A stretch of 64,000 bases of DNA from contig NZUJ01000127.1 in the NCBI GenBank assembly GCA_002701295.1, positions 22,750 to 86,749 of the forward strand, given 5' to 3'. The DNA comes from Ponticaulis sp. Its GTDB lineage: Bacteria; Pseudomonadota; Alphaproteobacteria; Caulobacterales; Hyphomonadaceae. This document shows, in pieces, positions 1 to 9,773 of the stretch. How positions within the stretch are numbered: position 1 is the first letter of the stretch; the number at the start of each line of letters is the position of its first letter. The position numbers and the translations under genes were made by a program. The notes beneath the pieces were generated by a model. That model did no database searches, was not told where the DNA came from, and saw only the letters and a list, made by a program, of their open reading frames with translations.

Positions 1-666
1 AGCCACGATCAGCGACAAGACCAGAATGACCACCGGCAATGGTCCGGCGTCAGGGCCAAACCGGCCGACCTCTCTCTCCGAGAGGTCCTGTTCCAGATTA
101 TTCAGATTGTCGACGAAAGCTGCGGTGGCGCGGCCCCAGACGGACGGCTGAAATAAAAGACTGCGGCGCTCTGTCAGCTCTTCATAAAAGGCTGATCGGC
201 GAATATCGGCGATCTCTGCCTCAAGCCGATCGACCTGATCCATGTTCTGTCGGGTCTGCTCGAGCGCTTCATCAAGCTCCTGAAGCTTGCCCTCAAGCGT
301 TTGCCTCAGCGCCGTAACGTCGGAGGCCTCTCCACGCACAGGATCACCCAGACGCGACAGCGTGCTTTGTGTCTCACCAAGCTCGGCTTCGAGGTCGCTT
401 TCAACCGCCTGCAGCTGGTTGCGCTGTTGGATCAGGTTCTGACGAACATCTTCATAATTCTCAGCACCATTCGCAAACTCGCTGGTCAGATGTGATAACT
501 TGCGCGTCTGCGCCTGAACCTGCTCATCGAGGTTGTCAGCCTCCTGTCCGAAAGCCGTTTGCAAGCCAGCGGCGAGCATCATCAGAAGCAGACTGCCGAT
601 GATCAGACGGGTCCTGAAAACGAGTGCAGATGGTTTGGCGAGAATACCCATGAATGTCGTGCGCAT
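1..666 (-). CDS. Mechanosensitive ion channel N-terminal region (DUF3772/MscK-like), truncated by window edge
   Basis: Reverse-strand reading from ATG at 666 is open to base 1: MRTTFMGILAKPSALVFRTRLIIGSLLLMMLAAGLQTAFGQEADNLDEQVQAQTRKLSHL...SLLFQPSVWGRATAAFVDNLNNLEQDL...PLPVVILVLSLIVA. Signal peptide, coiled coil, then TM. Missing from the ORF track because it has no stop in the window. Confidence 0.7.
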   Translation of the reverse strand, partial: MRTTFMGILAKPSALVFRTRLIIGSLLLMMLAAGLQTAFGQEADNLDEQVQAQTRKLSHLTSEFANGAENYEDVRQNLIQQRNQLQAVESDLEAELGETQSTLSRLGDPVRGEASDVTALRQTLEGKLQELDEALEQTRQNMDQVDRLEAEIADIRRSAFYEELTERRSLLFQPSVWGRATAAFVDNLNNLEQDLSEREVGRFGPDAGPLPVVILVLSLIVA

Positions 667-794
667 AGTCAATGTTACAATACTGCCCCGCTTACCCGAA
701 TTGGCGAGCTGATAACAGACAAACAGTTGTCGAGGATTGAAAAAACAGGGCACCCGCTCTCTTCACCTGAGCCGCATTCAACACTATCTTCACT

Positions 795-956
795 CTCGCG
801 GCTGCGGCGTGCGAGCAGGGCTTTTATTCCAGCGACCTTACATTCACATCAGGGAACTGGCTGAACTGTCTGGATCGTGGTCCAGGTACTCCGGTGCCCA
901 CCTAGCTTGCTGGGTCGATGGGAACAAACATACCTGCACGGCGCTCGCGGTTGCCT
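795..956 (+). ncRNA. ssrS: Probable 6S RNA (ssrS)
   Basis: Located immediately upstream of 5-FTHF cyclo-ligase, the conserved proteobacterial 6S context. Long imperfect rod: ggctgcggcgtgcgagcagg (about 800-820) pairs with cctgcacggcgctcgcggttgcc (about 933-955). Apical CTGGA-tcgtgg-TCCAG and a cccacctag/ctgggtcgatggg stem follow. Ends approximate. Confidence 0.65.
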
Positions 957-982
957 CACTTCCTCTCAACAGGACCAAAATT

Positions 983-1570
983 ATGAGCCAGATCAGTAAA
1001 ACCGACTTGCGCTCATCCTGTCGAAACTTGCGTGAACAGCTGAAAGCCGAAACGCCGGATGCGCCGCAACGTGTCAGAGACGTTTTCCCCGAAAAACTGC
1101 TTCAGCGTTTTGGTCCGCTCGTTTCCGGCTATATTGCGATAGGCAGCGAACTCGATCCGGCCCCTCTTCTGGAACGACTTCGTTCGCTCGGTGCAGAGAT
1201 CTGCTATCCGCGCGTTGAAGCAGATGACCAGATGACGTTTCGCCGTGTCGCCTCGGAAAATGAACTGGAAGACGGCCCGTTCGGCCTGAAACAGCCGACA
1301 GACGATGCGCAAATCGTCGCACCCGGGCTGATCTTAACCCCTCTTCTGGCCTTTGATGCCGCAGGAAACAGGCTCGGATATGGCAAAGGCCACTATGATC
1401 GGGCACTTGAAACACTCAAATCCGAACGATCCGTCTTCGTGTGCGGATTAGCCTATTCTGGCCAGGAAGTTCTAAAAATTCCCGCAGAATCAACGGATAT
1501 CCCGCTCGACTGGCTGGTGACAGAAAACGGCTCCATTCCGCTCTTCTTCTCAAGAGTAAGCAAGCGTTAA
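983..1570 (+). CDS. 5-formyltetrahydrofolate cyclo-ligase
   Basis: MSQISKTDLRSSCRNLREQL...GCYPRVEAD-like core and C-terminal LLAFDAAGNRLGYGKGHYDRAL motif. In-frame ATG at 983 preferred over the ORF-track start at 737, which reads through the 6S region. Confidence 0.88.
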   Translation: MSQISKTDLRSSCRNLREQLKAETPDAPQRVRDVFPEKLLQRFGPLVSGYIAIGSELDPAPLLERLRSLGAEICYPRVEADDQMTFRRVASENELEDGPFGLKQPTDDAQIVAPGLILTPLLAFDAAGNRLGYGKGHYDRALETLKSERSVFVCGLAYSGQEVLKIPAESTDIPLDWLVTENGSIPLFFSRVSKR

Positions 1571-1580
1571 GCAAGAACTT

Positions 1581-1594
1581 ATAAACGCGTTTAT
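1581..1594. promoter_or_regulatory. 14-bp perfect palindrome ATAAACGCGTTTAT upstream of MCP gene
   Basis: Direct reading. A one-base variant lies upstream of the second MCP gene (7186-7199). Confidence 0.5.
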
Positions 1595-1725
1595 TTCTAC
1601 GCTGCAAGAATTCGGATCTCAATTGCCACTAAAGTACTAGGCCGAAATCATCAGTTATTTACCACTGCGCTGTACTCACAATCCCAACGATTACCAAAAA
1701 AAGATAGCCGTTGGGATACGCTGGG

Positions 1726-3891
1726 ATGCTGGGTAAAATTTCCATCACATATAAATTGCTGGGTCTTGTCGCAGGCGCAATTCTGCTGACTGCACTGACA
1801 TTGGGTTATGTCGCGAGCACGCAGGCAACTGAGGCCATTCTGAAAGAAGAACGATCCAAACTTCGCGCGCTGACGACGTCCCGCGCGAATGAATTTGATG
1901 ACTATCTTCGGTCAATTGAAGTGGACCTGACCACAATAGCTCATAATCCAGCTACACTGACTGCGCTTGATGACTTCAAAACTGGCTGGGCCGAACTCGG
2001 CGGAAATCGTGAAGCGACGCTTCAGAACCTTTACATCACATCGAACCCAAATCCGCTCGGCGAGAAGCACAAGCTCGACTATGCGCCAGATGGGTCTGCC
2101 TATTCAGACGCTCACATGCGCCACCATGCCTGGTTCCGGGAGTTTCTCGAAGCGCGCGGCTATTATGATATCTTCCTCTTCGATCTGAACGGCGATCTGG
2201 TCTACACCGTTTTCAAAGAGCTCGATTACGCGACCAACCTCCGCACCGGCGAATGGAAAGATTCCGATCTCGGCAATGTCTTCCGGGATGCAGCTGATCG
2301 TCTCGAAAACGGCGAAAAAGCCTTCTATGATTTCAAAGCTTATGCCCCGAGCCATGGCGCACCCGCCAGCTTCATTGCAACGCCAATCTATGACAATTCC
2401 GGCACGAAACAGGGTGTGCTGGTCTTTCAGATGCCGATCGACCGCCTGAACAGTATTTTTGGTGCACGTGCGGGTCTCGGGGAGTCCGGATTCTCGTTCA
2501 TCGCTGGCCAGGACGGCTTTATGCGAACCGACGTGCCACTGTTCGATGAATCGACAATCCTCAAACAACAGATTGATGTTTCAAAAATCGACAACGCGAC
2601 CATGGAAACGCCAGCCATGTTTGAAGGCAACGACTTCCGTGGAAACCATGTCCTTGCTGTTGCCTCACCGATTGAATTCAATGGCACAGAATGGTTCGTG
2701 ATCACACAAATCGACATGGACGAGATTCTCGAGCCGGCGATCGCCATGCGCAACAATCTTCTGACAACCTCAGCCATTCTTGTCGTTGTTCTCGGCCTGA
2801 TCGGTATCTTCCTGGCCCGGATGATTTCCAGGCCGATTGCGAAAATATCCAGGACAACGGAATCCATCGCTGCCGGCAATTTCGAGACCGAAATTCCGTA
2901 CAAGAAAAATGGCGATGAAATGGGCCAGCTCGCTCGTTCACTCGACAAGTTCCGGCTTGCCATGATTTCCGCAGAGACCATGGCAAAAGAACAGACTGAG
3001 CGCGCTGAGGCAGACAAAATCGAAGCTGAACGCCGTGCACAGATCGGCGAAGCGCTCGCCAATCGCGCCCGCAAGTTCGATCAGATCGTCTCCGCAGCGC
3101 TTTCAGAATTCTCAGGTGCGGCGGCCAATCTCGACGAAAACGCGACGGCCATGTCCGCCATTGCTGAGGAAACTGCATCTCAGTCACGCGGCATCACCAA
3201 CTCATCTCAGAACGCGTCCAACAGCGTTCAGGGCGTCGCCGCAGCCACGGAAGAGCTGTCCATGTCTGTGGGTGAAATCGGATCCAAGGTTTCGATGTCA
3301 CGAGACGCAACGGCAAATGCCGTTCGTCAGGCAGAATCCATGCGCGAGCGTGTCGCCGGGCTCGAAGCCGCTGCAACTGCCATTTCGGATGTCATCGGCC
3401 TCATCACCAATATTGCCGGTCAGACCAATCTTCTGGCGCTGAACGCCACGATTGAAGCGGCGCGGGCAGGCGAAGCAGGTAAGGGCTTCGCAGTTGTTGC
3501 CTCCGAAGTGAAGGCGCTCGCAACGCAAACCTCCAAGGCCACTGACGATATTTCGCGCCAGATTGCGGCCATTCAGGACACCACGACCGCGTCCGTTACC
3601 GGCATTCACGAAATCCTCAGCGTCATTGCTGAGCTTGAAGCCTCTTCCAATGAAATCGCGTCTGCCATTGAACAGCAGAACTCTGCCACAAGCCAGATTT
3701 CCCAGAGCATCCAGGAAGCCGCAGGCAGCGTGCAGGAAGTCGACAACAACATTCACGGTGTGAATGACGCAGCTCAGGAGGCTGGCGTCACTGCCAACCG
3801 TATGCGCAAGGCATCTGAGCTTCTGGCCGAGCAATCTGAGATTCTCCGTACAGAGGTGATGAGCTTCCTCAGCGATGTTCGTGCCGCCTGA
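1726..3891 (+). CDS. Methyl-accepting chemotaxis protein (dCache-like sensor, HAMP, MCP signal)
   Basis: Signature hairpin [48 protein letters not shown]-like [28 protein letters not shown]. Confidence 0.93.
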   Translation: MLGKISITYKLLGLVAGAILLTALTLGYVASTQATEAILKEERSKLRALTTSRANEFDDYLRSIEVDLTTIAHNPATLTALDDFKTGWAELGGNREATLQNLYITSNPNPLGEKHKLDYAPDGSAYSDAHMRHHAWFREFLEARGYYDIFLFDLNGDLVYTVFKELDYATNLRTGEWKDSDLGNVFRDAADRLENGEKAFYDFKAYAPSHGAPASFIATPIYDNSGTKQGVLVFQMPIDRLNSIFGARAGLGESGFSFIAGQDGFMRTDVPLFDESTILKQQIDVSKIDNATMETPAMFEGNDFRGNHVLAVASPIEFNGTEWFVITQIDMDEILEPAIAMRNNLLTTSAILVVVLGLIGIFLARMISRPIAKISRTTESIAAGNFETEIPYKKNGDEMGQLARSLDKFRLAMISAETMAKEQTERAEADKIEAERRAQIGEALANRARKFDQIVSAALSEFSGAAANLDENATAMSAIAEETASQSRGITNSSQNASNSVQGVAAATEELSMSVGEIGSKVSMSRDATANAVRQAESMRERVAGLEAAATAISDVIGLITNIAGQTNLLALNATIEAARAGEAGKGFAVVASEVKALATQTSKATDDISRQIAAIQDTTTASVTGIHEILSVIAELEASSNEIASAIEQQNSATSQISQSIQEAAGSVQEVDNNIHGVNDAAQEAGVTANRMRKASELLAEQSEILRTEVMSFLSDVRAA

Positions 3892-3918
3892 CCGCAAAAA
3901 TAACGTCCAGAACCGAAC

Positions 3919-3948
3919 AGGCCGGGCACTCCCCGGCCTTTTCTTTAT
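3919..3948 (+). terminator. Rho-independent terminator after MCP
   Basis: aggccggg-cactc-cccggcct followed by tttctttat. Confidence 0.75.
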
Positions 3949-4008
3949 GCACACCAGCGCTGGTCAATTCGGCAAGGCTGGTCCATATCGCATCCCAAAG
4001 GAGACATT

Positions 4009-4836
4009 ATGCGACTGGCATTTTTCGGAGACGTGGTTGGCAAGGCCGGACGGCGGGCGCTCAGCGACCACCTGCCCCACCTCAAACACGAACTGTCCCT
4101 CGACTTCGTCGTGGTGAATGCCGAGAATGCTGCCGGTGGTTTCGGCATTACCGAAACAATCGCCAATGATCTATATGGCTTTGGCGCAGACTGCCTCACC
4201 CTGGGCAATCATTCCTGGGACCAGCGCGAAGCTCTGACCTATATTACCCGCGAGGACCGCCTTCTGCGTCCGTGCAATTATCCGCCTGATGTTGAAGCGC
4301 CCGGCAAAGGCGCCAACCTCTACATGCTGGCCGACGGCCGGCGAGTGGCAGTCATTTCCGTTCTCGGCCGGCTTTTCATGGATTCCCTCGACGACCCGTT
4401 TCAGGCAGTCGAACGTGAGCTCAACAATCTTCCGCTCGGCACTGTGGCTGACGCTGTCATCGTGGATGTCCATGCCGAAGCGACGTCAGAAAAAATGGCG
4501 ATGGGCCATTATTGTGACGGCCGCGCGAGCCTTGTTGTCGGCACGCATACTCACATTCCGACGGCGGATGCCCAGATTCTTCCTGGCGGCACAGCCTATC
4601 AGACAGATGCAGGTATGTGCGGTGATTATGACAGCGTGATCGGCATGAAAAAAGAGGGCTCTGTCGCACGCTTTTCGACGCGCCTCCCCACCGAACGCAT
4701 GGGCCCGGCTGAAGGCGAAGGCACAGCCTGCGGCGTCATGATCGAAACCGACGACAAGACCGGTCTCGCCATACGTGTGGAGCCGATCCGTGTCGGCGGA
4801 CGCCTGAAGGAAATCATTCCCCTTCCTTCCAACTAG
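4009..4836 (+). CDS. ymdB: YmdB-family metallophosphoesterase (TIGR00282-like)
   Basis: MRLAFFGDVVGKAGRRAL...VVNAENAAGGFGIT...TLGNHSWDQ...VVGTHTHIPTADAQILPGGTAYQTDAGMCGDYDSVIGM. Confidence 0.9.
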   Translation: MRLAFFGDVVGKAGRRALSDHLPHLKHELSLDFVVVNAENAAGGFGITETIANDLYGFGADCLTLGNHSWDQREALTYITREDRLLRPCNYPPDVEAPGKGANLYMLADGRRVAVISVLGRLFMDSLDDPFQAVERELNNLPLGTVADAVIVDVHAEATSEKMAMGHYCDGRASLVVGTHTHIPTADAQILPGGTAYQTDAGMCGDYDSVIGMKKEGSVARFSTRLPTERMGPAEGEGTACGVMIETDDKTGLAIRVEPIRVGGRLKEIIPLPSN

Positions 4837-4918
4837 CACGCCCACTTCACCTTTCCGGGACTTTGCGGTACAGGGGTGCCTTTCTGAATTCTGACATTCA
4901 AAGCCATCAGGAGTTTTC

Positions 4919-5668
4919 ATGGCTGGCCACAGTAAATGGGCAAACATCCAGCACCGCAAAGGCGCCGCCGACAAGAAACGCGCTGCCGCCTTCGCAAAGC
5001 TGTCCAAAGAGATTTCCATCGCCGCAAAACTCGGCGGCCCGGAAGTAGACGGCAATCCACGCCTTCGCCTCGCAGTGAAGAACGCGCGCGCCGAATCCAT
5101 GCCGAAGGACAACATCCAACGCGCCATCGACAAAGGTGCTGGCGGCGATTCCGCTGACTATTTCGACATCCGCTATGAAGGCTTCGGCCCGGGCGGGGTT
5201 GGCCTCATCGTTGAGTGTTCAACCGATAACAAAAACCGCACAGCAGGCGATGTGCGCTCAACTTTCGGCAAGAATGGCGGAAACCTCGGTGAAACCGGGT
5301 CAGTGTCTTTCGGCTTTGATCAGGTCGGTGAGATTGTTTTTGACCGCGAAGTCGGCGGTGAAGAAACAGTTATGGAAGCAGCCATCGAGGCCGGCGCGAC
5401 TGACGTCGAAATCGAAGACGAAGTCTATGTCATCTACACAGAACGCGATGACTTCATGGAAGTGGCGGGCAATCTGGACGCCGCCTTCCCTGATCACGAA
5501 GCCAAATCGACCAAGCTGATCTGGAAGCCGCAAAACTATATCGAAATCGAAGGCGACCCGGCCCAGACGCTGATCAAACTGATCGATGCGCTTGAAGATC
5601 TGGACGACGTTCAGAACGTCTACCATTCCGGCGAAATCGACGAAGCGGCCCTCGAATCCGCTGAATAG
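4919..5668 (+). CDS. yebC: YebC/PmpR-family transcriptional/translation regulator
   Basis: MAGHSKWANIQHRKGAADKKRAAAFAKLSKEI is the diagnostic YebC N-terminus. Confidence 0.97.
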   Translation: MAGHSKWANIQHRKGAADKKRAAAFAKLSKEISIAAKLGGPEVDGNPRLRLAVKNARAESMPKDNIQRAIDKGAGGDSADYFDIRYEGFGPGGVGLIVECSTDNKNRTAGDVRSTFGKNGGNLGETGSVSFGFDQVGEIVFDREVGGEETVMEAAIEAGATDVEIEDEVYVIYTERDDFMEVAGNLDAAFPDHEAKSTKLIWKPQNYIEIEGDPAQTLIKLIDALEDLDDVQNVYHSGEIDEAALESAE

Positions 5669-5678
5669 AGGCCTACAC

Positions 5679-6137
5679 CTATTTTTCACTGGATCGCGTG
5701 AACATCTGGCCAATGTAGTTTCGAGCAACAAACAACCACGGTATGGCGATCGCATCGATCGCTACGCCGATGGCATTGGCCTGAAGCAATTCGAGCATTT
5801 CCGCGCTCATGGTTTCTTTGTTCAGGTGAGGCAGACCAACCGCCAATATCCAGATTAACTTGTACAAAAATTGAATGAGCAGGATCGGCAGCATCTTCAC
5901 CGGAAACCGCAATCCAATCAGGGCCAATAGGGTAAGCGCCCCCCAGAAAGCGTAGGCAACGCCTTCTGTAGGTTCGAATTCACCGCGGAACTGAAACAGA
6001 GTTGGCCAGACCGTGAGTCCAAACAGAATTCCTGTCAGCGCGTATGGAATACGCATGACAATGAGCCGCAGACTGGATAGCCCGTATTGGTTGTTTGATT
6101 TTAGCATCTCATCCCCTCCGAACGCTAAGTTTTCCAT
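5679..6137 (-). CDS. Hypothetical membrane protein
   Basis: 152-aa ORF with several hydrophobic segments (IPYALTGILFGLTVWPTLF; ALTLLALIGLRF; MLPILLIQFLYKLIWIL). No family recognised. Confidence 0.6.
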   Translation of the reverse strand: MENLAFGGDEMLKSNNQYGLSSLRLIVMRIPYALTGILFGLTVWPTLFQFRGEFEPTEGVAYAFWGALTLLALIGLRFPVKMLPILLIQFLYKLIWILAVGLPHLNKETMSAEMLELLQANAIGVAIDAIAIPWLFVARNYIGQMFTRSSEK

Positions 6138-6328
6138 TACACGTCAAATCCATATTGTTAATCAATATATTTTTACAAATTCGATAATTGTAGATTGCAA
6201 TGGGATTACCCAATGCTCATTCAGACTGGCATCGGCCAATCGATCCCCTTCTCTCCATCAGTCTTTGCAAAGCCCAGCCAAACGCGTAGTGAGACGGTCA
6301 TCAGACCGATCTCTCTTCAGGGCCATCC

Positions 6329-7189
6329 ATGCTGCGCATATCCATTCTCGAAACCATCAACTGGCCCGGCGCGGACCTCACCGGAAAGCGCAAACTGACC
6401 GGCGATGACCGATTCGGATTTGATGAAACAATCGGCACGGCCTGGGTCATGGATGGCGCGACCGATCTCGGCCCCTTTCGAATCTTCGAAACTGACGAAA
6501 GCGACGCGGCCTGGATCGCGCAGGCATTGACCGACGCTCTCATGTTCTCCCCGCCGGCACCGGACGAAGACATCACCCCCTATTTCTCCCGCGTCCTCAA
6601 AGACGTCAGAGACAAAGCCGAACAGGCATCCCGTGTTGAAATCGACGCCGCGCCGAAAAGCGTCTGGCCAATCGCGTCCGGTATGTGGATGCGTTTTCGA
6701 GATGGCAAAACCGAGTTTGCATGGCTTGGCGATTGCGTCGCGCTGATCCTGCCACCTGAAGCGCCGCTTGAAATTCTGACCAAACATGACCAGTCAGACC
6801 TCGAAACCCGCACATCGCGAGAACTCAACGCCATGGCGCCGGAAGATCGCCTTGAAGGCCTGCGCAAAATCCGCGAAACCCAGAACACTGAGCCAGATCA
6901 CGCCCTGTTCGGGCTCTCGCCTCATGCTGTCGATAATCTCGAAATCGCTGTCCGTGATTTACCTGTCGGGACAACCGTTTTCCTCATGTCCGATGGGCTG
7001 TGGCGCGTGGTTGATCCCTATCAGATGATGACAGCAGATGAGATGATGACCACCGTTCTGGACTATGGCCTCGTGCCGCTCATGCGCCAGATGCGCGCCT
7101 TCGAAAACGGTGATGACCAGGATGCCTCCACACGCATCAAAAAGACCGACGACGCCAGCGGGGTACTGCTCAGGGTCATCGAAACATAA
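6329..7189 (+). CDS. PP2C-like serine/threonine phosphatase family protein
   Basis: DDRFGFDETIGTAWVMDGATDLGP resembles PP2C motif 1 (VxDGxG-like). WLGDCVALI and VFLMSDGLWRVVDPY resemble downstream PP2C motifs. Confidence 0.65.
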   Translation: MLRISILETINWPGADLTGKRKLTGDDRFGFDETIGTAWVMDGATDLGPFRIFETDESDAAWIAQALTDALMFSPPAPDEDITPYFSRVLKDVRDKAEQASRVEIDAAPKSVWPIASGMWMRFRDGKTEFAWLGDCVALILPPEAPLEILTKHDQSDLETRTSRELNAMAPEDRLEGLRKIRETQNTEPDHALFGLSPHAVDNLEIAVRDLPVGTTVFLMSDGLWRVVDPYQMMTADEMMTTVLDYGLVPLMRQMRAFENGDDQDASTRIKKTDDASGVLLRVIET

Positions 7190-7199
7190 ACACGTTTAT
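7186..7199. promoter_or_regulatory. Near-perfect palindrome ATAAACACGTTTAT upstream of second MCP
   Basis: Differs from 1581-1594 by one base. Lies about 84 bp upstream of the MCP start. Confidence 0.5.
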
Positions 7200-7282
7200 A
7201 CGAACTGTCTGAAAAAACACAGAAATTTAAGACGTCTGCGCTAGTCTTCCGGGAAAATAAAATCCTTCGGGGGGTATGTTCC

Positions 7283-8941
7283 GTGCGTAAACTCAGTACG
7301 TCGTCACAGCTGGCTTTGATTGGGCTCGCCAGCATCGTCTCACTCTTTCTTGTCATCTCAGGCATGACCTGGTTCGCCTATAATCAGGAAGTCGAAAGCA
7401 AGAAGGCTGAACTCAAAAGTCTGGTTGAATCCACGAGTTCGCTGGTTGAGAGCGCACGTGAATCCGGCATGGAAGACCCGGGCTCAGTGATCCGCCCCCT
7501 CCGCTATCAGGGCACAGAATATTTCTTCATCATCGATACCAATGGTATCATGGTGTCCCACCCGATCCGCCCGGAACTCAATGGCACGGACCTGCGTGTT
7601 CCTGATGCCAAGGGAAACAATTATTTTCAGGAAATGATCGACGTGGCCATGGCAAACCCTGATGGGGGTTATGTCCATTATGAATGGGCCAAGCCAACTG
7701 CGGCCAGCCCGGACGACCTGTCCCCTAAAATCAGCTTCGTTCAGATGATGAATGGTGGCGACTGGATCGTTGGAACGGGCGTCTATGTCGACGATCTGCA
7801 GGCCATGCTTGTTCAGTATCTGATAGTGGCGGCTGCAGCGCTTTTGCTCATTGGCGGTCTGTTATACCTGATCATTCGTCAGGCATCGAAATCCATCACC
7901 CAGCCGATCAATGCGCTTTGCGACACCATGACGTCACTTTCGCAGGGGGATACCGCCGTTGAGGTCAGCTCAACCGAACGGACTGACGAAATCGGCAAAA
8001 TGGCCAAAGCGGTGGAAACCTTTAAAACCGGCCTGATTGAACGGGCTCAGCTGGAAGCCGATCGCGATCGCACCAATCAGGAAAAGGCTGATCGCCAGTC
8101 CCGCATTGAGACCATGATCGCCGATTTCAGAGGCGAAGCGCAGCAGCTAATCGCCGATGTGACCCGGAATGTGTCTCTTTTGAAAGACACCGCAGGTCAG
8201 GTCGACAGCCTCGCCCGCGAAACCACAAACAACGCGTCAAATGCGGCCAGCGCCACTGAAAAAGCCTATCACAACGTAGAAACCGTGGCCGCTGCCTCGG
8301 AAGAGCTGTCTGCCTCTGTCACTGAGATCATCCAGTCTATCTCTACCGCCAATGCGTCGGTCGAGGAATCCGCCACCGTCACCACAGACACGACGGCACA
8401 TGTCAGCGAGCTGGCTCTGGCGGTGTCCAAGATTGGTGATGTCGTGACCCTGATTTCGGATATCGCCGAACAGACAAACCTTCTTGCGCTGAACGCCACG
8501 ATCGAAGCCGCACGCGCGGGTGAAGCGGGTCGCGGCTTTGCCGTTGTTGCATCCGAAGTGAAGCAGCTTGCCAGCCAGACAGCACGCGCGACCGAGGAAA
8601 TCACCTCACAGATCGGCGCGGTTCAGAACTCGACCAATGTGGCTGTGTCCTCGATCGAGCAAATCTCTGTCGTGATGCAGAAAGTTTCCGAAACCATGTC
8701 TCTCATCGCGACATCAGCCGAACAACAAGGCAGTGCCACGTCGGAGATCAGCCAGAATGCGCAAATGGCTGCAGGCGTCACGCGCGATGTTGTCGGCAAT
8801 GCCGAGTCAGTCGTCAGCATGGCCCAGCAGTCAAATGGTGCCGCAGCCTCCGTTATGTCAGTGGCAGATCAATTGACCAACGCGTCCAGCGATCTTGAGA
8901 CACGTGTGAACGACTTCCTTCAGAGAATGTCCGCAGCCTGA
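7283..8941 (+). CDS. Methyl-accepting chemotaxis protein (single Cache-like sensor, HAMP, MCP signal)
   Basis: GTG start. [44 protein letters not shown]. Periplasmic [25 protein letters not shown]...[12 protein letters not shown] is sCache-like. Confidence 0.93.
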   Translation: MRKLSTSSQLALIGLASIVSLFLVISGMTWFAYNQEVESKKAELKSLVESTSSLVESARESGMEDPGSVIRPLRYQGTEYFFIIDTNGIMVSHPIRPELNGTDLRVPDAKGNNYFQEMIDVAMANPDGGYVHYEWAKPTAASPDDLSPKISFVQMMNGGDWIVGTGVYVDDLQAMLVQYLIVAAAALLLIGGLLYLIIRQASKSITQPINALCDTMTSLSQGDTAVEVSSTERTDEIGKMAKAVETFKTGLIERAQLEADRDRTNQEKADRQSRIETMIADFRGEAQQLIADVTRNVSLLKDTAGQVDSLARETTNNASNAASATEKAYHNVETVAAASEELSASVTEIIQSISTANASVEESATVTTDTTAHVSELALAVSKIGDVVTLISDIAEQTNLLALNATIEAARAGEAGRGFAVVASEVKQLASQTARATEEITSQIGAVQNSTNVAVSSIEQISVVMQKVSETMSLIATSAEQQGSATSEISQNAQMAAGVTRDVVGNAESVVSMAQQSNGAAASVMSVADQLTNASSDLETRVNDFLQRMSAA

Positions 8942-9046
8942 TACATACACGTTCTGAAATTTGAGGTCGGATATCAGAATCTGAAGACCTGACCTCAAAT
9001 CCGACATGATTGTCCGCTGAATTCTCTACATTATCAGGGGACAATC

Positions 9047-9757
9047 ATGACACTTCGCAAAACGACACTCGGTTTTTACTGCCTGACGACAGCTCTGCTG
9101 TCAGCTTGCGGAACGGGTACGGCCGCAACAAGCGGCCTGCCGCCAACCTTCGACACAATCTGTCTTGCATCACCATTGGACCGTGAGTGCCGGGTCGTCG
9201 CCTCCGCCAGATCCCAAATGAATGATCTGCCCCCCATCGCCCTGCAAGTTCAGGCCGGCTCATCAGAACAGGCAGGCGTCGGCGGCGGCGTAGTCGTCTA
9301 TCAGGACGCTGGCGAAGGTTGGGAACAACTAGCCGCCTCGTTTGATGGCTACTGGTACGACTATCCAACCTTCGCAGACCTGGAGGAAGGCGTTCTGATG
9401 CATATTGCGGGCGTTCGCCCCGGCACAGGGTCAGGCAATGCGGATCTCGCCTTCTATGCGCTTTATGCCGAAGAAGACGCTCCGCTGCACAGCTGGCAGC
9501 CGGTCGACATCACCAGCTGGCGGGACACCATTGGCGAGCATCTGCCCGAAGGCCTCGAAATCTGGAAAGGCGTTGATTTTGACATGGGTGACTGGACCAC
9601 CAGATGGCTGACGGCCAGCACCTACCTCTGGAAAGCCGAGACCGACGCCAATTGCTGCCCGACCGGCGGGCGAGCGACCATCCATTTTGCGCTGGAGGAC
9701 AACGTCATCAAAATCGACCATGTGGAATATGATCCAACCATGCCGGACGAGTACTGA
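9047..9757 (+). CDS. Hypothetical lipoprotein
   Basis: MTLRKTTLGFYCLTTALLSACGTG contains a lipobox (LLSAC). No family recognised for the mature part. Confidence 0.7.
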   Translation: MTLRKTTLGFYCLTTALLSACGTGTAATSGLPPTFDTICLASPLDRECRVVASARSQMNDLPPIALQVQAGSSEQAGVGGGVVVYQDAGEGWEQLAASFDGYWYDYPTFADLEEGVLMHIAGVRPGTGSGNADLAFYALYAEEDAPLHSWQPVDITSWRDTIGEHLPEGLEIWKGVDFDMGDWTTRWLTASTYLWKAETDANCCPTGGRATIHFALEDNVIKIDHVEYDPTMPDEY

Positions 9758-9773
9758 TCAGGCCTTTTCCCAG

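Noticed and set aside
301-864. Several + strand ORFs at 39-864
   Set aside because: They are antisense to the mechanosensitive-channel reading frame open to the window edge, or overlap the 6S RNA region. Composition is arginine- and glutamine-rich, as is typical of wrong-frame translation.
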